DNA of 64,000 bases, taken from positions 339,070 through 403,069 of the forward strand of contig NZ_VOSM01000005.1 in assembly GCF_007997015.1 (NCBI RefSeq). The letters run 5' to 3'. Below, piece after piece: positions 18,752 to 27,529 of the stretch. Each line of letters begins with the position of its first letter. Within the stretch, counting starts at the first letter, position 1. The notes below the pieces were generated by a model. It searched no databases. It saw nothing but the letters and a program-made list of their open reading frames with translations, and was not told where the DNA came from. The position numbers were made by a program, and so were the translations under genes. The DNA is from Lujinxingia vulgaris (GTDB lineage Bacteria; Myxococcota_A; Bradymonadia; Bradymonadales; Bradymonadaceae).

Positions 18752-20620
18752 ATGCGAACAACGCTCATAAAATGGACGCTCCCCGCGCTGATCGCGCTGA
18801 CTGCTCTGGCCTGTTCAGATGAAACCAAAGTGACCAGCTGCCCGGACGGCCAGGAGCGCAACCCCGTCAGCGGCGAATGCCGCCCCGGTGGTGAAGACTC
18901 CAATGATCCCGACGGGGGCGATCCCGGTGACGCCGGTGACGGCGATACCGATGGCGGCGGTGATCTTATCGATGCGGACCATCCTCATGACGGGCGCGAT
19001 GATCTTCCCCCCTGGGACGATGAGAGCGGCGACGGGGTGCCCAACCAGTACGACAACTGCCCCTTTGCCCATAACCCCGATCAGGCCGACAGCGACGGCG
19101 ACGGCATCGGCGATGTCTGCGACAACTGCCCGGACACCTCCAACACCGATCAAGCGGCGTTTACGACCAACCCCGTCGATGATCGCGGCATTGTCATGGG
19201 CAACGCCTGCGCCCCGGGTGTGGAGTACGTCGACACGGTGACCGACGACGACGGCGACGGCACCCCCTCGACCCTGGACAACTGCCCGGACGTGGCCAAC
19301 GCCGACCAGGCCGACAGCGACGGCGACAGCATCGGCGATGCCTGCGACAACTGCCCCTTTGCGGCCAACGTTGACCAGACCGCCAGCCCCGGCAACCCCA
19401 CCGGCGACAACGGCCTTGTGGTGGGTGACGCCTGCGCGCCGGAGCCCGGTCAGATCCCCATCTGCGAAGAACAGACCACCGAGTTTGAGCGCCTTAACCC
19501 CAACGTCTACGTCGTGCTCGACCTCTCCGGCTCCATGGACTACGGCGTGGGTGGACCGAGCGACAGCAGCCGACCCAACCGCTGGGAGCGCGCCGTGGCC
19601 GGGATGAACACCGTGGCCACCGAACTTCATGATGAGATTCGCTTTGGCGTGGGCACCTTCACCGGCAACTGCAACCTTTCCGCGCTGACCAACCGCCTGT
19701 CCATGGGCGACCATAACGCCGCCACCATCCAGAACTCCTACAGCGGTCTGAACCCCAACGGCGGCACCCCGCTGGACTGGGCGCTTCAGAACGTGATCAA
19801 CAACGATCGCGTCAGCGACGGCAACGACCCGCTCGACGATCAGCGTGTCAAGTCCGTGCTGCTCATCACCGACGGTGAGCCGGGCTGCGGCGAGGTCGAA
19901 GGCGCGCGCCAGAAGATCGTCGAACTGCGCAACCGCGGCGTCTACACCTTCGTGGTCGGCTTCGCCTTCGACTCTCCCAGTCTGCAGACCTTCGCCACCG
20001 CCGGCGGCACCGGCTCGCCATACCTGGCCAGCGACGCCACCCAGCTGGCGAACGCCGTGCGCGACATCTCCAACATCCTGGTGAGCTGCTCCTACAACCT
20101 CGACCAGACCCCGCCCGATCCCAATCAGATCTGGGTCTCGGTCAACGGCACCTACCTGCCCCAGAGCGACCTCTCCTACAACGCCAACGACAACGTGCTG
20201 ACCCTCTCGGAGTCGGCCTGCTCGCAGGTCCGCGCGATCGACGCCGAGGCCCTCGACCTGCAGATCAAGATGGGCTGCGCCAACGCCTGTGTGCCCGAGC
20301 AGCCCACCGGCCTCTGCGACCTCTACTACCAGACCTGCGGCGAGCCGCTGGAGTGTGAGAGCTGCTCGGCGGAGACCTGCGACGGTGTTGATAATAACTG
20401 TGATGGCCGCGTCGATGAGGGTTGCCCGGAGTGCTCCATCAACGGCTCGAGCTGTGAGTCGGATGCGGATTGCTGCGGCAACCTGGTCTGCGGCAGCGAA
20501 GGCACCTGTGGCTTCGGCTGCTTCCCGGCCAACGTCGCCTGCACCAGCAACGCCGACTGCTGCAGCGGCCAGTGCGCGCCGGTCTCCGGTTCGGAGTTTG
20601 GCACCTGCATCATCGGCTAA
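18752..20620 (+). CDS. VWA-domain surface lipoprotein with thrombospondin type 3 repeats and metal-binding motif
   Basis: Protein of 622 residues. Its lipoprotein signal ends ALTALAC. An acidic Gly-rich linker and several thrombospondin type 3 calcium repeats follow (DSDGDGIGDVCDNCP pattern, residues about 90-240). A von Willebrand factor A domain comes next (about 250-445) with the MIDAS sequence DLSGS and the ITDGEP motif. The tail carries the MopE-type putative metal-binding motif CDGVDNNCDGRVDEGC and two Cys-rich units. It is a calcium-dependent adhesin-type protein by architecture (inference). It stands alone between a strong terminator and the upstream repeat. Confidence 0.88.
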   Translation: MRTTLIKWTLPALIALTALACSDETKVTSCPDGQERNPVSGECRPGGEDSNDPDGGDPGDAGDGDTDGGGDLIDADHPHDGRDDLPPWDDESGDGVPNQYDNCPFAHNPDQADSDGDGIGDVCDNCPDTSNTDQAAFTTNPVDDRGIVMGNACAPGVEYVDTVTDDDGDGTPSTLDNCPDVANADQADSDGDSIGDACDNCPFAANVDQTASPGNPTGDNGLVVGDACAPEPGQIPICEEQTTEFERLNPNVYVVLDLSGSMDYGVGGPSDSSRPNRWERAVAGMNTVATELHDEIRFGVGTFTGNCNLSALTNRLSMGDHNAATIQNSYSGLNPNGGTPLDWALQNVINNDRVSDGNDPLDDQRVKSVLLITDGEPGCGEVEGARQKIVELRNRGVYTFVVGFAFDSPSLQTFATAGGTGSPYLASDATQLANAVRDISNILVSCSYNLDQTPPDPNQIWVSVNGTYLPQSDLSYNANDNVLTLSESACSQVRAIDAEALDLQIKMGCANACVPEQPTGLCDLYYQTCGEPLECESCSAETCDGVDNNCDGRVDEGCPECSINGSSCESDADCCGNLVCGSEGTCGFGCFPANVACTSNADCCSGQCAPVSGSEFGTCIIG

Positions 20621-20645
20621 GGCTGCTTAGCACCAACGCATGAAG

Positions 20646-20683
20646 AAACCCCCGCGGGCGTCAGCCCGCGGGGGTTTTGTTTT
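20646..20683 (+). terminator. Rho-independent terminator of the VWA gene
   Basis: AAACCCCCGCGGGC pairs with GCCCGCGGGGGTTT around GTCA, followed by TTGTTTTTTG. This is a strong intrinsic terminator 26 bp after the stop codon. Confidence 0.92.
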
Positions 20684-20783
20684 TTGTTCAGGTTTATTCA
20701 GGTTTATTCAGGCATGCAACGTCGCGTGGCGTGTCAGGAGCGCGCGCGCAACGACGCACGGCCAACTTCACTCATGCATGCGC

Positions 20784-21425
20784 TCAGGGCGTAAAGGCGC
20801 GCTGCATCTCCTCCAGAGCGCGCTCCAGGCTATCTTCCACCTTCTGGCGGGTGACCTCGGTGGCCTCCTGCGACGCGGGATGCAAGAAGGCATCGGGGTC
20901 GCTGGTATGTTCGTGCGGCTCGGGAGTCTCGGCCGGCTCAAACATCACATCGACGCATTGAGGCCCGGCGTAGAGTTCAAAGAGATGGGTGCGCACCGCC
21001 TGCGCGCGCACCTCGCGCGCGGCCAGCTCGGCCTGGCGCTGCGCGCGACGCTCGGCCCAGCTTACTGCGGCGTCGGCGTTGGCAGCCTCTTCGGCGGCCT
21101 GGCGGCTGGCCTCAAAGGCGCGCTGCGTGAGGATCTGCGCGCGACGCCGCGCCTCGCGCTCCTCCCTGTATTCCGCGTTGAGGCGTCGGGCGCGCTCGAT
21201 ACGTGATTCACGCGCGACGCCTTCGGTGTAGCGAATGGTGCCGGCGGCCCTTAGCCCGCGCTCCCCGTGCACCCAGATCACCTGCGATGATGTTGGCGGG
21301 CTCACCTCCCTGTCCCCACTCGCCCCGGTCTCCCACACCCCTGTTCCCCACATCCCCATGCCCAACGCCAGGATGCCTGCGGCACCGATCGCACTGGACT
21401 GGACAAGCCAATTCGGGCTGATCAT
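20784..21425 (-). CDS. Membrane-anchored coiled-coil protein, unknown function
   Basis: Protein of 213 residues. One hydrophobic segment near the N-terminus (IGAAGILALGMGMW) could be a membrane anchor. Residues about 75-140 are rich in Arg, Ala and Glu and predict a long helical coiled coil. I do not recognise a family. The ATG at 21425 follows GAGG at seven bases. It is divergent from the membrane protein at 21507 (81 bp apart), so the two may share a control region. Confidence 0.6.
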   Translation of the reverse strand: MISPNWLVQSSAIGAAGILALGMGMWGTGVWETGASGDREVSPPTSSQVIWVHGERGLRAAGTIRYTEGVARESRIERARRLNAEYREEREARRRAQILTQRAFEASRQAAEEAANADAAVSWAERRAQRQAELAAREVRAQAVRTHLFELYAGPQCVDVMFEPAETPEPHEHTSDPDAFLHPASQEATEVTRQKVEDSLERALEEMQRAFTP

Positions 21426-21506
21426 GATCGCACCTCGTCAAAGACCCTTGTCGTCCCCTCCTCTCAAATATGCCCCCGACTTCCCCCGGGTAAAGCAGGC
21501 CACCTC

Positions 21507-22238
21507 ATGACCGAGCCATCTTCCCAGCCCTCCACCGATCTTCGCTCGGAGAACGCTTCTGATCGTTCGTCGGAGATCGCCTCGACGCCTCCGCGTATGC
21601 TTCTGCCCCTGGCGCTGGCCGCCGCGGTGGGGCTTGCCGCCGCGCACTTTTTGCTGACGCCACCGCTGGTGGCGCTGGCCCAGGGCCAACTTCAGGCCGC
21701 CGCCGGCGCCTGGTTCTTCGCCCCGGCCACACTGGCCGCGCTGGCCTTTCTGGTGGGTCAGGTGCAGCCCGGCCAGGCCCGCGCCACCCCCGCGCTCCGG
21801 CCGCACCATATCCCCCTTTTTGCAGCCCTGGTCGCTCCGCTGACCCTGGGCGTGATGTCACTTACCAACACCCCGGCCCGCTTCCGCCCGGTCACCTGGC
21901 TCAGCGAGAGCGCCACCCTCGGCCTGATGCTGGGCCTGGGCCTGGCGCTGGCCGCCCTCTTCTGGCAGGGCGCAGTCCAGCAGCATCTTTTCAAAACTCT
22001 GCCCCTTCAACTTCGCGCGCTCGTGGTCGCCATGCTCAGCCTGATGCCGCCGGCGGCCTTTCTGATGCACCCGCAGACCTCCGAGGCGCTTCGCGACGGG
22101 CTGCTCCCCGAACTGCTCGCCAGCACCCTCGTGCTGGCCGCTCTGCACGAGGCCGGGCTCAGCCATCGCCTGGTCGCCCTCAACGCGATCGTGCTCGGCG
22201 TGGGCATCGGCGTGCTCAACCACGCGCTGCTCATCTGA
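21507..22238 (+). CDS. Hydrophobic membrane protein, unknown function
   Basis: Protein of 243 residues with a Ser/Glu-rich N-terminal tail and about six or seven membrane spans. No signature motif is seen; the CAAX/CPBP protease glutamates are absent. The start at 21507 lies 12 bases after AGCAGG. It ends right before an 8-bp tandem repeat. It may pair functionally with the divergent coiled-coil protein, but this rests on position only. Confidence 0.6.
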   Translation: MTEPSSQPSTDLRSENASDRSSEIASTPPRMLLPLALAAAVGLAAAHFLLTPPLVALAQGQLQAAAGAWFFAPATLAALAFLVGQVQPGQARATPALRPHHIPLFAALVAPLTLGVMSLTNTPARFRPVTWLSESATLGLMLGLGLALAALFWQGAVQQHLFKTLPLQLRALVVAMLSLMPPAAFLMHPQTSEALRDGLLPELLASTLVLAALHEAGLSHRLVALNAIVLGVGIGVLNHALLI

Positions 22239-22276
22239 GCATCGGATCATCGGATCATCGGATCATCGGAGCATCG
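22239..22276. repeat. 8-bp tandem repeat after a stop codon
   Basis: ATCGGATC occurs in about four to five consecutive units directly after the stop of the preceding gene. This is a simple short tandem repeat, possibly polymorphic between strains. Confidence 0.8.
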
Positions 22277-22352
22277 CAACGTGGCGCGTCGCACCGCCGG
22301 GAAGCGATCGGGACCGGGGGAATCCCTGAGCGCCTGGCCATGTTTTCCAACA

Positions 22353-22399
22353 AACCAACCCACCGGTCGGTTTTTACTACGCTTCAACCTCCTGAAGCG
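22353..22399 (+). terminator. Two hairpins after the membrane protein gene
   Basis: AACCAACC pairs imperfectly with GGTCGGTT (22353-22372) and runs into TTTTT, so it may terminate the gene ending at 22238. A perfect stem CGCTTCA/TGAAGCG follows at 22380-22399. The region to 22505 shows nothing else clear apart from a likely ribosome site GAGGG before the next gene. Confidence 0.4.
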
Positions 22400-22505
22400 T
22401 TATCCTTGGGGTTCTGAGGCGATTTAAAACACTCGGCCGGGTGGTTCTGCACAGGTTTTCCACAGGGCGAATCCCCCGAAGACAGGGCTCAAACGAGGGC
22501 TGGCG

Positions 22506-23030
22506 ATGGACGCAATGCGACGGCGCACCTTTTTGAAAGTCAGCGCGATGGGCGTGCCCGCGCTTGTGCTGGCCGCCGGCACCGCTCGCGTCGGCTTAGG
22601 CTGGTACGATCAGCCGGCGTCCCCGTCGACGGCCACCTTGAGCGCGCGCGAGGTCGAGATCTGCCGCGCCATCTGCGATGCCCTCTACCCGGGAGACCAC
22701 CTGGGCATGCCGCCCGGCAACGCGGTGGGCGTGGTCGAGGCCGTCGACGATTATTTAAGCGCCATCCCCGAAGACACCGCCAACCTCTTACGCCTCTTGC
22801 TGCACGCCATCGACGACTTCGGGCGCCTGGCCACGCTCCCCCCGCGCGCCTTCTCGGAGCGCAGCCGCCGCCAGCGCCAGGCCATCCTGCGCGCCTGGGA
22901 CACTTCCAGCTTCGGCGCGCGCCAGGACGCCTTTAAGGCGCTCAAGATGATCTTCGCCATGGGCTACTGCGAGGCCCCCGAGGTCATACTCGCTGCGGGC
23001 ATCGACTACACCTGCGGGGAGTGGGAATGA
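22506..23030 (+). CDS. Gluconate 2-dehydrogenase subunit 3-family protein with Tat signal
   Basis: Protein of 174 residues. The N-terminus MDAMRRRTFLKVSAMG is a twin-arginine export signal followed by a hydrophobic stretch, so it is exported folded or targets its partner. The body (ICDALYPGDHLGMPPG and later DDYLSAIP) resembles the small gamma subunit of gluconate/sorbitol-type membrane dehydrogenases (subunit 3 family). The next gene, 34 bp downstream, is a GMC oxidoreductase, the usual catalytic partner of this subunit. The start follows GAGGG at six bases. The substrate is not known. Confidence 0.82.
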   Translation: MDAMRRRTFLKVSAMGVPALVLAAGTARVGLGWYDQPASPSTATLSAREVEICRAICDALYPGDHLGMPPGNAVGVVEAVDDYLSAIPEDTANLLRLLLHAIDDFGRLATLPPRAFSERSRRQRQAILRAWDTSSFGARQDAFKALKMIFAMGYCEAPEVILAAGIDYTCGEWE

Positions 23031-23064
23031 ACTTTCACGGCCCCACCGGCCAGCGAGCGCGACG

Positions 23065-24639
23065 ATGAGCGAGACCATCCTGGACTACTCCGCCGAAGAT
23101 CACCTGGGTCAGAAGCTGCAGACCTACGAGACTTTCGAGGCGCAAAACGCCCCCGAGAAGATCACCCACAGGGTCGACGTGGCCATTGTGGGCGCGGGGC
23201 CCGGCGGGCTTGTGAGCGCGGCGACGCTTGCGGCGGCCGGCTTAAGCGTGCTCATCGTCGAAGACGGGCGCTTCTGGCCGCGCCACAGCTTTAAACGAAA
23301 GCAAAGCTGGGCGGCCAAACACCTGATGCAGGAGCAGGCCACGCGCGTGATGCAGGGAAACGCGTTCATTCCCCTGGCCAGCGGGCGAGGGGTGGGGGGA
23401 GGCACGTTGGTGAACTCGGCGATTTGTTTCAGGGCGCCGGATGCGGTGCTTGAGGAGTGGGTCGAGCAGTGGGGGCTTGCCCATTTTGGGTCGGAGCGCC
23501 GCGATCGGATCTTCTCGGAAGTCGAGGAAGTCATCGGTGTGGCGCCCACCCCCGCCGCGCTTGCGGGTGAGAACGCCCGGGTGGCGCAGCGCGGCTTTAG
23601 CCAGCTGGGCCTCGATCACGCCTACATGCCCCGAAACGCCCCGGGGTGTGTGGGCTGCGGCACCTGCCAGACCGGCTGCCCCACCGGCGGCAAAGCCACC
23701 GCCGACATCACCTGGCTTCCCCGTGCGCTCCGCTATAATACGCGTCTTTTTGCCGACACCCGCTGCGAGCGCCTCACCCTCAACGCCCAGGGCCGCGTCA
23801 CCGGACTTGTTGCCCACACCCGCCATCCCCAGACGCGCCAGGTGCGCGTGCAACACACCATTGAAGCCAGCCGCACCTTGCTTGCGGCCGGCGCGGTGAA
23901 CACCCCGATTTTGCTGCTCAATCAGGGGCTCGCCAACTCCAGCGGCCAGGTCGGGCTGAACCTGCACGTGCACCCCACCGTGGCCGTGCTCGCAAAGTTC
24001 GACCATCCCATCCGCCTGTGGGCCGGCGCCACCCAGGGCTATTACGCCCACCACCCCGACGATCCGGAGATCTTGCTGGAGACCTTCTCGGCCTCCCCCG
24101 ACGTCTTCTTGAGCCAGGCCGCACGCGCCGGCGTGGATGTGAGCGCGGAGTTTTTACGAGAATTTCGCAACATCGCCGCCTGCGGCCTGCTCATCCGCGA
24201 CAGCTCCTCGGGCCAGGTCAGTCCGGGCAAAGATCAGCGCGCCAACGTGCGTTATGTGCTCGGTCGCGACGACCAGAAAAAGCTCACCGCCGGGCTGCAC
24301 ACCCTGGTGGAGATGTTCTTTGAGGCCGGGTCGCGACGCGTGATGCCGATGGTGCGCAAGAGCCGCTTTTTTGAGAGCGTGAACGCGGCCAACGATCACG
24401 TGCGCATCCACCACACCCCCGGCGATCTTTCGCTTTACGCGAGCCACCCGATGGGCACCTGCCGCATCGGCGCCGACCCGAAGCTCTGTGTCGCTCGCCA
24501 GGAGGATGGTCGCACCTACGACCACGAGGGCCTCTATATTGTGGATTCTTCGCTCTTTCCCAGCGCGCTGGGCGCCAACCCCCAGGTCACGATCATGGCC
24601 CAGGCCCTGGCGCTGAGCCGGGTTATCGCAGAGGCCTGA
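23065..24639 (+). CDS. GMC-family FAD oxidoreductase with a Cys-rich insert
   Basis: Protein of 524 residues. The FAD-binding motif is VAIVGAGPGGLVSAATLAAA (about 35-55), and RGVGGGTLVNSA gives the second flavin contact. HPMGTCRIG and GANPQVTIMAQAL form the usual C-terminal flavin/active-site region. Residues near 192-205 read CVGCGTCQTGC, a Cys cluster of the kind seen in several bacterial GMC proteins that could bind a metal centre. It is paired with the Tat-signal subunit and followed by a Rieske protein. Together they look like an exported alcohol- or sugar-type dehydrogenase, with the electron route unclear. Confidence 0.85.
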   Translation: MSETILDYSAEDHLGQKLQTYETFEAQNAPEKITHRVDVAIVGAGPGGLVSAATLAAAGLSVLIVEDGRFWPRHSFKRKQSWAAKHLMQEQATRVMQGNAFIPLASGRGVGGGTLVNSAICFRAPDAVLEEWVEQWGLAHFGSERRDRIFSEVEEVIGVAPTPAALAGENARVAQRGFSQLGLDHAYMPRNAPGCVGCGTCQTGCPTGGKATADITWLPRALRYNTRLFADTRCERLTLNAQGRVTGLVAHTRHPQTRQVRVQHTIEASRTLLAAGAVNTPILLLNQGLANSSGQVGLNLHVHPTVAVLAKFDHPIRLWAGATQGYYAHHPDDPEILLETFSASPDVFLSQAARAGVDVSAEFLREFRNIAACGLLIRDSSSGQVSPGKDQRANVRYVLGRDDQKKLTAGLHTLVEMFFEAGSRRVMPMVRKSRFFESVNAANDHVRIHHTPGDLSLYASHPMGTCRIGADPKLCVARQEDGRTYDHEGLYIVDSSLFPSALGANPQVTIMAQALALSRVIAEA

Positions 24640-24690
24640 TCGCCGCAGCCTGAGCCAACTTCTTCGACCTTGCCCCCCCCAAACGTTGCC

Positions 24691-25068
24691 ATGCCCTCCA
24701 CACCTTCCGACGCCCTGGCCATCGTGGACAGCCGCCCGCTCAAAGCGCCCGGCGACGCCTGCCATTTTGCCTACCGCGACCGCACCGGCGGCGAAGGCCG
24801 CGGGGTGCTTTTGCGCGTCGATGCACACACGCTGGTCGCCTTCGACGATTATTGCCCCCACTGGGGCGTGCCTCTTGGCGAAGATCCCTCGCGGCTCTTT
24901 GATCCACGTGACGCCTCGGTCGTCTGCTCGATGCACCGCGCCCGCTTTGACCCGCGCTCCGGTCTGTGCCACACAGGCCTCTGTGAGGGCCAACACCTCA
25001 CCCGCTTTCAGGTCATCGAAGGCCCCTCCGCCGGCCTTGTCACTGTTAAGCGCTCCGGGCTCTTTTAG
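24691..25068 (+). CDS. Rieske-type [2Fe-2S] ferredoxin
   Basis: Protein of 125 residues. DYCPHWGVPLGEDP holds Cys-x-His, and CSMHRARFDPRSGLCHTG holds the second Cys-x-x-His pair, as in Rieske clusters of dioxygenase ferredoxins. The start is the ATG at 24691; an upstream TTG adds seven residues without a ribosome site. It probably belongs to the GMC oxidoreductase operon as an electron carrier (inference). No signal peptide is seen, so it may act in the cytoplasm. Confidence 0.85.
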   Translation: MPSTPSDALAIVDSRPLKAPGDACHFAYRDRTGGEGRGVLLRVDAHTLVAFDDYCPHWGVPLGEDPSRLFDPRDASVVCSMHRARFDPRSGLCHTGLCEGQHLTRFQVIEGPSAGLVTVKRSGLF

Positions 25069-25121
25069 TCCGCCTTTCACCACGTCTGCCCGGGGCCCCT
25101 GCATCTTTCCAGGAGCTTCGT

Positions 25122-26429
25122 ATGGACATCCTCCCCTTTAAAGACTGGCTTGAGGCCTTCGACCCCTCGGCGCTCTACGCGCTGGGTTTCGGGCTGGGTG
25201 CGCTTCTTTTAGCGCTGGCGATCGTCACGCTGATCTCGCGGCGCATCGCCCTGCCGGCGCTGCTCCGTTTTGCGAAAATGAGCTCGATTGCCTGGGATGA
25301 TATCCTGGTGGAGCAAAAGGTCTTGCACCGGCTGGCGGCGCTCCCCTCCCTGCTCACCCTGCAGCTGGGCATCACCTGGGTGCCGCATCTTCCCCCGGCG
25401 CTGAGCGAGGCTGTCCGACTGATCTGCCTGTGTTTGGTGATCGTGGCGATCGCCCGCAGCATCAGCGCCCTGCTCTCGACCTTCAATGAGCTGCACCGGC
25501 GCTTTTCGGTCAACCGCGACCGCCCCATCAAGGGGTATCTTCAGGTGGTGCAGGTGCTCGTCTACTGCGTGGCGGGCATCCTGATCGTCTCGTTTTTGCT
25601 GGACCGCTCCCCGCTGATCCTCCTGAGCGGTCTGGGCGCGATGACCGCGGTGATCCTGCTGGTCTTCCGCGACAGCCTCTTGAGCCTTGTGGCCGGCATT
25701 CAGCTCACCCAGAACGATCTTCTGCGCGTGGGCGACTGGATCGAGATGCCCCAGTTCAACGCCGACGGCGACGTGACCGACATCGCGCTCAACGTGGTCA
25801 CGGTGCAGAACTGGGATCGCACGCTCACGATCATTCCCACCCATAAGTTTCTGGAGCACTCCTTTAAAAACTGGCGAGGCATGCAGCTGAGCGGCGGCCG
25901 GCGCATCATGCGCGCAATCCACCTGGACCTGGGCTCGGTGCGTTTCTTAGACGACGAGGACATCGCCGGGCTGCGCACCATCCGGGTACTGCGCCCCTAC
26001 CTCGATCAAAAACTCAAAGAGATCCGCGACCATAACGAAAAAACACTCTCCGAGGAGTTCGCCACCGAGAGCATCAACCAGCGCCGGCTCACCAACATCG
26101 GCACGCTGCGCGCCTACATCGGGCTCTACCTGCGCGAACATCCGGGCATTCATAAAGACATGACCTTCATGGTGCGCCAGCTGGAGCCCACTCCCCAGGG
26201 GCTACCGCTTCAGATTTATGTCTTTACCAACACCACGGTGTGGACTGAGTACGAGGCGATTCAGGGCGATGTCTTTGATCATATCCTGGCATCGCTTCCC
26301 CGCTTCGGGCTGCGCGCGTTTCAGGCGCCCTCCGGCGCGGATATCAGCCGCACCACCGAGGCGCTCCAGCCCCTGCGCCAGCTCCCCACCCCGGAGGCAT
26401 CAAAAGCCGCCGCGTCGGCCTCCCCCTGA
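25122..26429 (+). CDS. MscS-family mechanosensitive channel (YbdG-like)
   Basis: Protein of 435 residues with five or so predicted membrane helices, then the conserved MscS pore helix and beta domain: VFRDSLLSLVAGIQL near residue 185 and GDWIEMPQFNADGDVTDIAL. THKFLEHSFKNWRGMQLSGG matches the YbdG/YnaI subfamily. It releases osmolytes during hypo-osmotic shock in the inner membrane. The start at 25122 follows GGAG at six bases. It comes 53 bp after the Rieske gene and may be in the same transcript without a functional tie. Confidence 0.88.
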   Translation: MDILPFKDWLEAFDPSALYALGFGLGALLLALAIVTLISRRIALPALLRFAKMSSIAWDDILVEQKVLHRLAALPSLLTLQLGITWVPHLPPALSEAVRLICLCLVIVAIARSISALLSTFNELHRRFSVNRDRPIKGYLQVVQVLVYCVAGILIVSFLLDRSPLILLSGLGAMTAVILLVFRDSLLSLVAGIQLTQNDLLRVGDWIEMPQFNADGDVTDIALNVVTVQNWDRTLTIIPTHKFLEHSFKNWRGMQLSGGRRIMRAIHLDLGSVRFLDDEDIAGLRTIRVLRPYLDQKLKEIRDHNEKTLSEEFATESINQRRLTNIGTLRAYIGLYLREHPGIHKDMTFMVRQLEPTPQGLPLQIYVFTNTTVWTEYEAIQGDVFDHILASLPRFGLRAFQAPSGADISRTTEALQPLRQLPTPEASKAAASASP

Positions 26430-26456
26430 AAACAGGCCGGCCCTCCTGACGGTTTT

Positions 26457-27404
26457 TCAGCCCCGCTCGGTCCACCACTGACCGTCGCGGCGCACCACAC
26501 GGGTCACCCCGCTGCGCTCGCGCAGCGTGTGGCCCGGGGGGCAGCGCGCAACCTCCACATCGACTCGCTCCTCGCGGTAGGCCGCGTCGCCGGGGAGCAC
26601 AAGCACCGCCTCACCGCCCCCGGCGGCATCCTCGAGAAGTTGAGGCAGGACGGGGTCGATCGAGGTTTTTTCGATGTCTGCAAACAAACGCGCAAGGTCG
26701 CCGGGGGCCTCAAAACGCTGCAGATCTTCCAGCACGCAGAGGGTCGGCGGCGCGAGCAAAATCTCACCCTCGCGGTACGCCTTGATGGCCTCCGCAGGGC
26801 GAAGCCAGCGGCTGTCCACAAGCTCGCGTGCGTCGACCTGGACCGTCTGGCCAGCCGGCGCCCGGGCCACAAAAAAACGGGTGTCGTAGCGCCGATTTTC
26901 AAAGGTCGGCGTGATCCAGCGCGCGTAATAATGAAGCCCGGCGGCGTCCAGGCGCACCGGTCGGCCGGCGGCCTCCTGCAGCGCGTTTAAAAACACCCCC
27001 ATCGAGACACTCCCCGCATCGAGCTTCTGACGCCACCGCTGCCAGCGCTCCGGCTCGGCCTGAAAGATCGCGGCGAGGTTTGTGTTATTGTCAGCGGTGT
27101 CTGCGAGCGTGGCCAGCATCATCCCCGTCTCTTCAAAAACCTCACGCAGCGCCGCCACATAGAGCGCACGCGCGGTGTTTTCATCTTCGGCCAGGCCCTC
27201 AGTCGGCTCAAACCCCGGCGACAACGCCTGCTTGAGCGCCTCATCGGCGTCGTGCCCATCGACCCGACCGCCCGGAAACACCCAGCGATCCGCCATAAAG
27301 GCATGCCCGCTGTGGCGGCGCATCAAAAGCACCTCAAGCCCCTGTGCGCCTTCGCGCACCAGCATCACCGTGGCCGCATCGCGGACCTTGACCGCCTCAC
27401 CCAT
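26457..27404 (-). CDS. Nudix hydrolase with an insertion in the Nudix box (NUDT19-like)
   Basis: Protein of 315 residues. WVFPGGRVDG starts the Nudix box and REVFEETGMML ends it, but about 40 residues separate these two parts, as in the NUDT7/NUDT19 coenzyme A-diphosphatase-type group. Such enzymes cleave nucleoside-diphosphate linkages; the true substrate is unknown. The start is the ATG at 27404 after GAGGAG; a longer frame upstream is not supported. It is convergent with the MscS gene and has 27 bp between stops. Confidence 0.85.
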   Translation of the reverse strand: MGEAVKVRDAATVMLVREGAQGLEVLLMRRHSGHAFMADRWVFPGGRVDGHDADEALKQALSPGFEPTEGLAEDENTARALYVAALREVFEETGMMLATLADTADNNTNLAAIFQAEPERWQRWRQKLDAGSVSMGVFLNALQEAAGRPVRLDAAGLHYYARWITPTFENRRYDTRFFVARAPAGQTVQVDARELVDSRWLRPAEAIKAYREGEILLAPPTLCVLEDLQRFEAPGDLARLFADIEKTSIDPVLPQLLEDAAGGGEAVLVLPGDAAYREERVDVEVARCPPGHTLRERSGVTRVVRRDGQWWTERG

Positions 27405-27529
27405 CGCACTTCTCCTCGCTTGACCCGCACCTGCGGCGTCGACTCGCATTGAATCGACGCCTCGCCACGTCGTATACCACAGTGCGACGCACCGGCCATC
27501 GGCCCCCCTCTTACCCCCGGCGCCCGACG

